Below are positions 1 through 5,063 of a DNA stretch of 5,063 nucleotides, piece after piece (within the stretch, counting starts at the first letter, position 1; every line of letters begins with the position of its first letter). The position numbers and the translations under genes were made by a program. The DNA lies in contig VFKS01000430.1 of assembly GCA_009885425.1 (NCBI GenBank), positions 1 through 5,063 on the forward strand, read 5' to 3'. The stretch comes from Novosphingobium sp. (GTDB lineage Bacteria > Pseudomonadota > Alphaproteobacteria > Sphingomonadales > Sphingomonadaceae). The notes under the pieces are model-generated. The model saw only the letters and a list, made by a program, of their open reading frames with translations. It ran no database searches and was not told the DNA's origin.

Positions 1-180
1 GGCCGCATCGTCAGCGATCTTGGATGGAAGGATACGGTGCTGGTCTGGCCCGGTGAAACCGTTCGCCTTGCGGTGGATTTCTCACACGACTTCGCTGGTG
101 ATCAGACCTACGTGTTCCATTGCCACAATCTGGAGCACGAGGACGGCGACATGATGGTCAACATGCGGGTGCGGACATAA
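1..180 (+). CDS. Multicopper oxidase, CueO-like, C-terminal fragment (5' end outside window)
   Basis: The reading frame is open from the first base and ends in TAA at 178-180, giving the last 59 residues of a cupredoxin-type multicopper oxidase. Residues 40-51 of the fragment read HCHNLEHEDGDM. This is the final copper-binding motif HCHxxxHxxxxM: two His and one Cys for the type 1 and trinuclear sites, then the axial Met. The LEHED context resembles CueO/bilirubin-oxidase-like enzymes and differs from the HCHMMLHMHAGM of the CopA in this window, so this is a separate oxidase and not a copy of it. Upstream residues (WPGET, then VRLAVDF) fit the preceding beta strands of the third cupredoxin domain. 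The likely role is periplasmic oxidation of Cu(I) or another metal or phenolic substrate. It is transcribed towards the minus-strand cop genes. Family is confident; exact substrate and subfamily cannot be settled from the tail. Confidence 0.88.
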   Translation, partial: GRIVSDLGWKDTVLVWPGETVRLAVDFSHDFAGDQTYVFHCHNLEHEDGDMMVNMRVRT

Positions 181-323
181 TCAGCGTGGTTGCTGTTGAT
201 CCAGAGCGGGCCGGACAATTGGAAGCGTCAGCAAAGTAGGGGCAGCGCCGTGATCCGAGCTATACAGGGCGATGGTGCTTGGATGGGCGGCATCGGCTGA
301 ACTGGCTCAGAATGCACAATCCG
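181..323. other. Convergent intergenic region, no gene seen
   Basis: This 143-base stretch lies between the stop of the plus-strand multicopper oxidase and the stop of the minus-strand DUF411 gene. A terminator would be expected for each side. I see only weak inverted repeats, such as CTGA/TCAG at 297-310 with a six-base loop and GCAT/ATGC flanks, and no T-run after any of them. No convincing coding frame, tRNA or repeat is visible. Confidence 0.6.
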
Positions 324-752
324 TTAGTGCCGCGCGAATACAAAGGTTTTCTGTGGACCAAAGGCGACCACCTCGTAACGCTGCGGGGTCAAGCCCGGGG
401 CTTCCATGCCAGGGGATCCTAGCGGCATGCCTGCTACGGCCAGGCCGCGGACACCTTTTGGTTTGGCCTTGAGCACACGCTGCATATCGGCGACCGGTAC
501 GTGCCCTTCGAACGCCATCCCGTCGATCAGGGCGGTGTGGCACGAGGCAAGCCGCGCTGGCAATCCAACCCGCGCCTGCAGTGCGGCGCGATTGCTATCA
601 TCAACAATCCGGACATTCCGGCCAAACGCCTTGCGCACCTGGGCTGCCCATTTCTCACAACATCCGCAGCCCGGATCGCGGTGCATAATCGCGTCAGTCG
701 CCGCCAGGGCAGGCGTCGCGACAAGAGCCAGGGCCAATGCAAACTTTTTCAT
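324..752 (-). CDS. DUF411 (CopG-like) periplasmic metal-binding protein
   Basis: A 142-aa exported protein. Residues 1-18 are a Sec signal peptide (MKK, a hydrophobic run, then ATPALA). The mature part carries the DUF411 hallmarks: C29-x-C31-C32 in DPGCGCCEKW, C71-H72 in ASCHTA, H83 in EGHVP, and the C-terminal GLAVAGMPLGSPGME signature. DUF411 includes CopG of Gram-negative copper islands, which has been reported to hold a cysteine-bridged copper cluster; the Cys residues here fit that chemistry. The likely role is copper binding or redox handling in the periplasm. The ATG at 752 is preferred over an upstream in-frame TTG at 767, because the signal peptide begins there and GGAAG lies 8 bases before it. 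It is the last gene of the minus-strand set, 59 bases after the Cys-rich gene and behind a GC hairpin. Family is confident; the exact function is inferred. Confidence 0.9.
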   Translation of the reverse strand: MKKFALALALVATPALAATDAIMHRDPGCGCCEKWAAQVRKAFGRNVRIVDDSNRAALQARVGLPARLASCHTALIDGMAFEGHVPVADMQRVLKAKPKGVRGLAVAGMPLGSPGMEAPGLTPQRYEVVAFGPQKTFVFARH

Positions 753-760
753 TTCGGCAA

Positions 761-765
761 CTTCC
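761..765 (-). promoter_or_regulatory. Ribosome binding site deciding the DUF411 start
   Basis: GGAAG on the minus strand lies 8 bases before the ATG at 752. It overlaps the competing TTG codon at 767-765, which argues that TTG is not the start. Confidence 0.6.
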
Positions 766-775
766 AATCTGTGAT

Positions 776-804
776 GCGCGGAGGGCGAAAACCGCCCCCC
801 GCGC
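776..804 (-). terminator. Strong GC hairpin between the Cys-rich gene and the DUF411 gene (terminator, attenuator or RNA stabiliser)
   Basis: Arms 776-787 and 793-804 form a 12-pair stem around a 5-base loop, read as GUUUU in minus-strand RNA. Eleven pairs are Watson-Crick. The remaining pair (782/798) is a G-U wobble in minus-strand RNA but an A-C mismatch in plus-strand RNA, so the fold suits minus-strand transcripts. It begins 7 bases after the stop of the Cys-rich gene and ends 10 bases before the DUF411 ribosome binding site. No U-run follows the stem, so a classic intrinsic terminator is doubtful. Partial attenuation or 3'-end stabilisation of the upstream message is as likely. Confidence 0.55.
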
Positions 805-811
805 GTTTCAC

Positions 812-1012
812 TCAGTGATGCTTCATGGGACCATCGGTGTGCTTGCTGTGGTCTTCACCGGTCTGTCCGGCCTTTTCCTTGCAGCAGGCCATCTTGCCTT
901 GCTCATCCTTCTTGCAGCAGCATTCCTTCTTGGGTTCAGCCATTGGTTCAGCTGCGAAGGCCGGGGTTGCCACGACGAGGGCGAAAGCGCCCAAAAGATA
1001 CTTGATGTTCAT
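812..1012 (-). CDS. Small exported Cys/His-rich protein, probable metal binder
   Basis: A 66-aa protein I cannot assign to a named family. Residues 1-20 look like a Sec signal peptide ending ATPAFA, with cleavage likely before AEPMAEP. The mature part, about 46 residues, is hydrophilic and metal-ligand-rich: a CCC triplet at 31-33, a CC pair at 43-44, five Cys in all, then H55, H58 and the terminal H65-H66, plus Met 24, 41 and 63. Lys and Glu separate the Cys groups. This composition suits a small periplasmic Cu(I) chelator, but no catalytic motif is present. The start at 1012 is supported by GGAG 7 bases upstream. It sits 39 bases after the 109-aa gene and is followed by the hairpin at 776-804. 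A lipoprotein is unlikely, because no lipobox Cys follows the signal. The gene looks real; the function is inferred from composition and context. Confidence 0.85.
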   Translation of the reverse strand: MNIKYLLGAFALVVATPAFAAEPMAEPKKECCCKKDEQGKMACCKEKAGQTGEDHSKHTDGPMKHH

Positions 1013-1019
1013 GATGTAG

Positions 1020-1023
1020 CTCC
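1020..1023 (-). promoter_or_regulatory. Ribosome binding site of the Cys-rich small gene
   Basis: GGAG on the minus strand lies 7 bases before the ATG at 1012. It supports independent translation start after the 39-base gap, unlike the overlapping junctions upstream. Confidence 0.6.
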
Positions 1024-1051
1024 AAATTTAAGTGTTGAAATGGATCCAAAT

Positions 1052-1381
1052 CTAGACCGCGCGTGGAGGGGGGATTGGCGGCTTTAGATGCTGTCCGTCA
1101 GCTTGCGCTTGCTGAGCGGCTTGGATCGGCGCTCCAATAAAGCTCCAAACGGCAGATGCGTCTGACGATGGCAAGGCTGGAAGCGCGCAAGCATGACAAG
1201 CTCGAGCCTGATCGGGCACACCGCGATCCAGGTCTTTGTCGTGATGGTCTGCGTGACCAACCATGCTGCAATCCGCACCTGCACTCATCTCGGTCGATTG
1301 CTCGAGAAATGCCCCGGCGCATGGCAGCTCTGCGCGAAAAAGCAGCGCGAGTGTCAACAAAAGAACGCTGAACGACTTCAT
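1052..1381 (-). CDS. Small secreted or anchored protein with Cys/His motifs, weakly DUF2946-like
   Basis: A 109-aa product with an N-terminal hydrophobic segment (residues 3-14) that may be a signal peptide or an anchor. The rest holds C21, C38, a His cluster at H43, H46 and H47, a C62-H-A-C65 motif followed by ALPALPS, and a proline-rich tail (KPPIPPPR). The hydrophobic start with LALLFRAELP, the HxC-type motif in the middle and the Pro-rich end recall DUF2946-like proteins often found in metal loci; this is a resemblance from memory and weak. The ATG at 1381 overlaps the PepSY stop as ATGA, with AGGCGG just upstream as a modest ribosome site. The frame stays open upstream to 1483, but that part lies inside the PepSY gene in another frame. 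A periplasmic copper-binding or thiol role is inferred from ligands and operon position only. Confidence 0.75.
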   Translation of the reverse strand: MKSFSVLLLTLALLFRAELPCAGAFLEQSTEMSAGADCSMVGHADHHDKDLDRGVPDQARACHACALPALPSSDASAVWSFIGAPIQAAQQAQADGQHLKPPIPPPRAV

Positions 1382-2103
1382 ATGGACCGCCTGCGAAAGC
1401 TCCGGAATGGCCACCGCATCACTAGCAGGATCGTGCCCGCCAAGCCAAGCACCAACCCGCCGATGGAAAAGACCAGCAACCACCAGGTGTTGAAATCCTC
1501 GTGATTCTTCCAGTCCATGATGTGGAGGCTCCAGAAGAAGTCATAGAGTCGCCAGGTTCCGGTGCGGACGGCGGTGATCCGGCCAGTTTCGGCGGCGACA
1601 AATATGCTCGTTGCATCGGGATCGGCGTAGGTAATCCGCCAAGCCGGAAGTGCGCCGCGATACTCGGGGCTTTCAACAGTGACGCGCGATGCCTGTGAGA
1701 TCGGCTTGCTGGCAGATTTCCAAGCGGCATTTGCGATGGCGGTCGCCGATGCTGCATCGACAGGCGGCAGCGCCGCGCCAGTTGCGGCATCGAACAACTT
1801 GATGCCCTTGGTCGTCTTCACTTCGGCAACCGGGCGATTGCCCATGACATGCCAGGTGATCGCTTCGACCGGCGCTCCGGCGCTGGCCGCAAACAGAGCT
1901 GCGTCGGCGAAGCGGGTACCCGCCGGAATCGCCGTCACCACTTCGCGGTCCACCAAATGCTCGCCGCGCACCTTGTCGATCGGCAGGAAGCTCATCACCG
2001 AGCCGCTCGCGAACCAGATCAGCAGCTGCACGCCAATGAACAGCGCCAGCCATTTATGTGCCCGGCTGGCGAAGACATGAACGCGGTGGCGATAGCGCTT
2101 CAA
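1378..2103 (-). CDS. PepSY domain membrane protein of the copper operon
   Basis: A 241-aa inner-membrane protein with two predicted helices: residues 18-40 (WLALFIGVQLLIWFASG) and 207-229 (WWLLVFSIGGLVLGLAGTIL). Between them is a periplasmic region of about 165 residues with two PepSY-like units, roughly 60-113 and 115-180; each ends in a strand like GIKLFDAATGA or SIFVAAETGRITAV. The block at 189-209 (FFWSLHIMDW, then NTWW) is typical of PepSY-associated membrane proteins. H16 and H194 sit at the helix edges and could be haem or metal ligands, as in PepSY_TM reductases; that is inference. The start is TTG at 2103, overlapping the copB TGA as TTGA, with CAGG upstream. No ATG or GTG lies nearby that keeps helix 1, so TTG is favoured. 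The C-terminus is basic (FRSFRRRS), fitting a cytoplasmic end. The role in copper resistance is not established; it may supply electrons to, or assist, periplasmic partners. Confidence 0.87.
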   Translation of the reverse strand: MKRYRHRVHVFASRAHKWLALFIGVQLLIWFASGSVMSFLPIDKVRGEHLVDREVVTAIPAGTRFADAALFAASAGAPVEAITWHVMGNRPVAEVKTTKGIKLFDAATGAALPPVDAASATAIANAAWKSASKPISQASRVTVESPEYRGALPAWRITYADPDATSIFVAAETGRITAVRTGTWRLYDFFWSLHIMDWKNHEDFNTWWLLVFSIGGLVLGLAGTILLVMRWPFRSFRRRSI

Positions 2104-3161
2104 AACCAGAACCTGATTCCAGCGACGAAGTTGACCGCGTTTGGCTTGTCACCCGCCAAACGCGCATAACGCGCTGTATCGCCGGTCCTCCCGGACCATT
2201 CAACCCCGATGTAGGGCGCGAACTCCTTGCGGATTTCATAGCGTAGGCGGGCGCCCAATTCGAAGCTGGTGAGGCCCGAACCAACGCCCACGGCAGGCAT
2301 GTCTTGCAGGGAGAAGTTCAATTCGAAACGGGGCTGGAAAATGAGCTTCTGGGTGATGCGCTCATCGTAACTGCCTTCGAACCGGGCACGAACATCGCCC
2401 TTGTCCGACAGGAACAGTTGCCCGGTCATATGGAGCCAGTATGGCGCCATCCCCTCGACGCCGACCACGGCGTAGGTGCGCGACGGGTTGGGCACTATGT
2501 CGTGGCGCAGCCCGATATGAGCATTCCAGAAGGGTGAGATCGCGCGCGAATAGAGCGCCTGAACTTCGACATCCTCGATCGGCTGCCCAAAGGTGCCTTC
2601 ACCCTCGGTCTTGATCAGCAGGCGATTGATATCACCACCGAACCAGGCTTCGGCTTCCCAGCGATAACCGTCACCGCCCGGGCGCGGCTGATATTCGGCG
2701 AGATCGAACAGGATCATCGACCCGCTGAACGCGCCGTTCTCGCGGCGCAAGGCACCGCGTGAGCGGGCCATTTCCGCCGGATCGAACAGCGCATCGGCGG
2801 CGTGATCGGTGGGCGGTGCGGGGGCCGGGACGTTTCCGACATCCGCCGCATCAGGCTGCATTGCGGACATGTCGTGGCCACCAGCCTCGCCTGCAGGCAT
2901 GTCCATTCCGGGCATTTTTTCCGGTTGTTCGGGCGCGCTGGGCGCATCTGGCATGGTGTGTCCGGCATGGGGATCACTGGCCGGTTGAGCAGGCTCTGGC
3001 GGCGTTGGCGGCATCGGCTTGTCAGACGTCGGCTTGTCAGCCGGGGGCTTCGCTGGCATTTCCATGCCCGGCATCGACTGCTGCGCCATCGCGGGACTAG
3101 CTGTCAGCGAAACCGGCAGAGCGAAGGCGGCAACGATGGCGGGAGCGAGCAACCGGGTCAT
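2100..3161 (-). CDS. copB: Copper resistance protein CopB, outer membrane
   Basis: A 353-aa protein of the CopB/PcoB family. Residues 1-26 are a Sec signal peptide ending AMA. Residues 29-120 are a low-complexity, Met/His/Pro-rich linker with two MPGM(E/D)MPA motifs (30-37 and 83-90), HAGH (65-68) and GGHDMSAM (94-101), suited to Cu(I)/Cu(II) binding. The CopB domain proper, about 120-353, shows the family strands: GDINRLLIKTEGE, a DVEVQALYSR stretch, WNAHIGLRHD, and GVEGMAPYW. It ends in FVAGIRFWF, whose terminal Phe is typical of outer-membrane barrels. The start is ATG at 3161, overlapping the copA stop as ATGA and preceded by a strong GAGGAGG. The frame is open a further 321 bases upstream, but that part lies inside copA in another frame and lacks a signal peptide. 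It likely binds copper or aids its removal at the outer membrane, working with CopA. Confidence 0.95.
   Translation of the reverse strand: MTRLLAPAIVAAFALPVSLTASPAMAQQSMPGMEMPAKPPADKPTSDKPMPPTPPEPAQPASDPHAGHTMPDAPSAPEQPEKMPGMDMPAGEAGGHDMSAMQPDAADVGNVPAPAPPTDHAADALFDPAEMARSRGALRRENGAFSGSMILFDLAEYQPRPGGDGYRWEAEAWFGGDINRLLIKTEGEGTFGQPIEDVEVQALYSRAISPFWNAHIGLRHDIVPNPSRTYAVVGVEGMAPYWLHMTGQLFLSDKGDVRARFEGSYDERITQKLIFQPRFELNFSLQDMPAVGVGSGLTSFELGARLRYEIRKEFAPYIGVEWSGRTGDTARYARLAGDKPNAVNFVAGIRFWF
2802..3077 (-). other. Met/His/Pro-rich copper-binding linker of CopB
   Basis: Codes CopB residues 29-120. It is rich in Met, His, Pro, Asp and Lys, with a nine-residue motif (S/K)MPGM(E/D)MPA at residues 29-37 and 82-90, 53 residues apart. 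Such linkers vary in length among CopB proteins and are thought to bind copper. Confidence 0.75.
3014..3040. repeat. Short tandem repeat, 15-base period, inside copB
   Basis: The 12-base string TCGGCTTGTCAG occurs at 3014-3025 and again at 3029-3040, a spacing of 15 bases or five codons. On the coding strand it encodes the repeated (A/S)DKP of CopB residues 41-49. It keeps the reading frame, so it looks like slippage that lengthened the linker. Confidence 0.75.
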
Positions 3162-4897
3162 GCGCCTGCCTCCTCGTGACGGACAGTGACGACGCGGAAC
3201 ATTCCCGCGTGCATGTGAAGCATCATGTGGCAGTGGAATGCCCAATCGCCGAGCCCGTCCGCTGTCAGGTCGAACGAGACCTTGCCGCCCGGCAGCACAT
3301 TGACGGTGTGCTTCAGCGGATGATGGCCAGAATTGCCGGTCACCACTTCGAAGAAATGGCCGTGAAGATGGATCGGGTGCGGCATCATGGTGTCGTTGAT
3401 CAGATTGACGCGGACCCGCTCCATGTGCCGGAAGGGAATCGGCTCGGTGCGGTCGCTGAACTTCTCGCCATCGAACGACCACATGTACCGTTCCATGTTG
3501 GCAGTCAGATGGATGTCGATTTCGCGCGACGGTTTGCGGGTATCGGGATTAGGCGCAAGTGACTTGAGATCCTTGTAGGTAAGGACCCGGTGATCGACCT
3601 TTTCGAGCCCGGTCGGGCGCTCACCGGTCCGGTCCATCGGCATGGGGGACAAGGTGGCCACACCTGGCCCCAGCTTGACCTGCGGCGCGACATCGGGATC
3701 GCGCATCTTCATCGCGCCCATATCATGGCCCATGGCAGCATGGTCCATCCCGGCCATATCGGCGCTGCCCGACATATCCATCTCGCCCATGCCCATGTCC
3801 TTCATGGTCAGCAGCGGACGTTCTCGCAGCGCCGGAATGGGCGCGATAAGGCCCATCTGCGGGGCGAGTGTGGCGCGAACCTGGCCTGAACGGTCGATAG
3901 CCTCGGCAATAAAGCCATAGGCGCGACCCTCCTTGGGCTCAACAATGACATCATAGGTCTCGGCTATGCCGATCTGGAATTCGTCGGTTTCGACCGGCTG
4001 GACATTCTGACCATCGGCGGCGACTACCGTCATCGGCAGGCCAGGCAGCCGGACATTGAAATTGGTCATGGCCGAAGCATTGATGATCCGCAGCCGCACC
4101 CGCTCGCCGGGCGTGAACAGACCGGTCCAGTTGGCGCCGCTGTCGTGGCCGTTGACGAGGTAATGGTAAGTGGAACCCGTAACATCCGAAATATCGGTCG
4201 GGTCCATGCGCATTTCGGCCCACATCCGGCGTTCCGCAGCGGACTGGTCCTGGCCCTTGATGAGGCCCGAAAGAGTCTGCTTCTGCATGTTGAAATAGCC
4301 GCCCTGCGCCTTCAGTTTCCGCAAAATCGTGTGCGGATGCATGAAGCTCCAGTCGGCCAGCAGAATTACATGCTCGCGGTCATAGGCGACTGGATCGGGC
4401 CCGGCAGGGTCGATGACGATCGCGCCATACATGCCCATCGCTTCCTGCAAGCCGGAATGACTGTGGTACCAATAGGTGCCCGACTGGCGGACCGGAAAAT
4501 CGTAGAGAAATGTCTGGCCGGGCTTGATCCCCGGGAAGCTGACACCAGGCACGCCATCCATCTGGAATGGCAAAAGCAGCCCGTGCCAGTGAATCGAACT
4601 ATCCTCCTTTAGTGCGTTCGTCACCGCAAGCCGGACGTTCTGGCCCTCCTTCAACCGGATGATCGGTCCGGGAAGCGTTCCGTTGACCGTCACAGCATGG
4701 CCAGTTTTTCCGCCGACACGGAAGGGCGTATGACCGATTGAAAGCGCAATATTGGTTCCGGAAACGGTCCCATTGGCTGGATTGAGCCCAGCGGTTCCGC
4801 TTTCTGCCCAAGCCGGAAAAAGTGGACTGAGCGCGAGCGAGCCGCCGGCCATTGTCGCGCCCCGCAAAATTTGACGGCGGTTAAGAGACAGCGTCAT
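3158..4897 (-). CDS. copA: Periplasmic multicopper oxidase CopA, Tat-exported
   Basis: A 579-aa CopA/PcoA-type enzyme. A twin-arginine signal (NRRQILRG, residues 6-13, then a hydrophobic stretch to about 31) indicates folded export to the periplasm, usual for multicopper oxidases. Copper motifs are complete: HWHG at 103-106, YHSHSG at 144-149, HPIHLHGH at 507-514, and HCHMMLHMHAGM at 555-566 with Met566 as axial ligand. Three cupredoxin domains lie at about 45-165, 170-345 and 430-570. Between domains 2 and 3, residues 365-398 form a Met/His-rich insert (MKDMGMGEMDM, then MAGMDHAAMGHDMGAMKM), the typical CopA copper-binding region. Its role is oxidation of toxic Cu(I) and copper sequestration. 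The start is ATG at 4897, with AAAGG 7 bases upstream; a TTG at 4966 would extend it by 23 residues and bury the Tat motif, so it is rejected. DUF305 ends 4 bases upstream and copB overlaps the stop. Confidence 0.97.
   Translation of the reverse strand: MTLSLNRRQILRGATMAGGSLALSPLFPAWAESGTAGLNPANGTVSGTNIALSIGHTPFRVGGKTGHAVTVNGTLPGPIIRLKEGQNVRLAVTNALKEDSSIHWHGLLLPFQMDGVPGVSFPGIKPGQTFLYDFPVRQSGTYWYHSHSGLQEAMGMYGAIVIDPAGPDPVAYDREHVILLADWSFMHPHTILRKLKAQGGYFNMQKQTLSGLIKGQDQSAAERRMWAEMRMDPTDISDVTGSTYHYLVNGHDSGANWTGLFTPGERVRLRIINASAMTNFNVRLPGLPMTVVAADGQNVQPVETDEFQIGIAETYDVIVEPKEGRAYGFIAEAIDRSGQVRATLAPQMGLIAPIPALRERPLLTMKDMGMGEMDMSGSADMAGMDHAAMGHDMGAMKMRDPDVAPQVKLGPGVATLSPMPMDRTGERPTGLEKVDHRVLTYKDLKSLAPNPDTRKPSREIDIHLTANMERYMWSFDGEKFSDRTEPIPFRHMERVRVNLINDTMMPHPIHLHGHFFEVVTGNSGHHPLKHTVNVLPGGKVSFDLTADGLGDWAFHCHMMLHMHAGMFRVVTVRHEEAGA
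3169..3175 (-). promoter_or_regulatory. Strong ribosome binding site of copB inside copA
   Basis: GAGGAGG on the minus strand lies 7 bases before the copB ATG and within the last codons of copA (the Glu-Glu region near its C-terminus). It fixes the copB start at 3161 and suggests copB can also be initiated independently of coupling to copA. Confidence 0.75.
3704..3805 (-). other. Met/His-rich insert of CopA
   Basis: Codes CopA residues 365-398, with 13 Met and 3 His in 34 residues. By family knowledge this region provides extra Cu(I) sites near the type 1 copper. It is a normal feature of CopA, and longer and richer here than in non-copper laccases. Confidence 0.85.
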
Positions 4898-4901
4898 CAA
4901 G

Positions 4902-5063
4902 CTACCTTTCAATTCTTTGTAAAATGGCCTGCATTTGAGAAATTTCGCGTTCCTGTGCCGCGACAATATTATGACAAAGCTTGACCGTTTCCGGGTCGGT
5001 CAATTTTGCCTTGTCGCACATCAGAATGGCCCCGCTATGGTGTGGAATCATCGAACGCAGGAA
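4902..5063 (-). CDS. DUF305 family protein, C-terminal fragment (5' end outside window)
   Basis: The minus-strand frame entering from the right edge is open for 53 residues and ends in TAG at 4904-4902. It reads FLRSMIPHHSGAILMC, then DPETVKLCHNIVAAQEREI and SQMQAIL. This is the C-terminal half of DUF305: the MIPHHxxAI(L/E)M motif with paired His, followed by a helical stretch of the type KLCxxIVxxQxxEIxQMxAIL. DUF305 proteins are usually exported, ferritin-like helical proteins common in copper and other metal loci; a copper-binding role through His, Met and Cys is likely but not established. It is 4 bases upstream of copA and in the same direction, so it is probably in the same transcript. 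By hand count 76 of its 162 bases are G or C (about 47%), lower than its cop neighbours. The N-terminus, signal peptide and promoter lie outside the window. Confidence 0.9.
   Translation of the reverse strand, partial: FLRSMIPHHSGAILMCDKAKLTDPETVKLCHNIVAAQEREISQMQAILQRIER
4905..4909 (-). promoter_or_regulatory. Ribosome binding site of copA within the DUF305 coding end
   Basis: AAAGG on the minus strand lies 7 bases before the copA ATG at 4897 and is formed by the last codons (GAA AGG) of the DUF305 gene, whose TAG follows directly. It chooses the 4897 start over the TTG at 4966 and suggests coupled translation. Confidence 0.65.

Noticed and set aside
290..315. Possible hairpin GCAT-CGG-CTGA / TCAG-A-ATGC as a terminator in the convergent region
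   Set aside because: Stems are only four pairs each with an uneven internal loop, and no T-run follows on either strand.
406..774. 122-aa plus-strand frame opposite the DUF411 gene
   Set aside because: It is the shadow of a gene with clear DUF411 motifs and signal peptide, and has no domain of its own.
737..1087. 116-aa plus-strand frame with hydrophobic stretches that could look like a membrane protein
   Set aside because: It is antisense to the 66-aa Cys-rich gene. Its hydrophobic run is the reverse reading of Cys/Lys/Glu codons, and it runs across two intergenic gaps and the hairpin.
1382..1483. Longer N-terminus for the 109-aa protein, with an extra 34 residues
   Set aside because: It overlaps the PepSY gene in another frame, while the hydrophobic N-terminus and the ATGA junction fit the start at 1381.
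3162..3482. Upstream open extension of the copB frame giving a 460-aa protein
   Set aside because: The extra 107 residues lie inside copA in another frame, are Arg/His-rich shadow sequence, and precede a clear signal peptide with a strong ribosome site at the 3161 ATG.
4145..4612. 155-aa open frame on the plus strand opposite copA
   Set aside because: It is antisense to a highly conserved part of copA, shows no recognisable domain or ribosome site, and is typical of shadow frames in GC-rich genes.
1..5063. CRISPR array, tRNA, insertion sequence or attachment site
   Set aside because: No regularly spaced repeats, cloverleaf-like sequence, transposase motifs or terminal inverted repeats were seen on reading both strands.

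Overview
The window is a bacterial copper-resistance locus, seen almost entirely on the minus strand. High GC in most genes, a Tat-dependent CopA, an outer-membrane CopB, a PepSY membrane protein and DUF411/DUF305 partners suggest an alphaproteobacterium, most likely a sphingomonad. The lineage is inferred from gene content and style, not from a marker gene.

Layout, in minus-strand transcription order from the right edge: a DUF305 protein, 3' end only (4902-5063); copA multicopper oxidase (3158-4897); copB outer-membrane protein (2100-3161); a PepSY two-helix membrane protein (1378-2103); a 109-aa secreted Cys/His protein, weakly DUF2946-like (1052-1381); a 66-aa exported Cys/His-rich protein (812-1012); and a DUF411/CopG-like protein (324-752). 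All seven are co-directional with short or no gaps. Three successive junctions (copA/copB, copB/PepSY, PepSY/109-aa gene) are 3-4 base stop/start overlaps. The last two genes are set off by 39- and 59-base gaps, and the second gap holds a strong GC hairpin. At the left edge, converging from the plus strand, is the C-terminal end of a second, CueO-like multicopper oxidase (1-180). A 143-base convergent intergenic stretch separates it from the DUF411 gene.

Working model: exported copper handling. CopA in the periplasm oxidises and/or binds Cu(I). CopB at the outer membrane binds or removes copper through a Met/His-rich N-terminal region. DUF305, DUF411 and the two small Cys/His proteins are candidate periplasmic copper binders or thiol proteins. 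The PepSY protein is anchored in the inner membrane with a periplasmic domain, and may support redox chemistry. No regulator, P-type ATPase, copC/copD or mobile element is visible. The operon promoter lies beyond the right edge.

Most of this is a recognisable cop cluster. The least described parts are the two small Cys/His proteins, the PepSY protein inside the overlap chain and the intercistronic hairpin.
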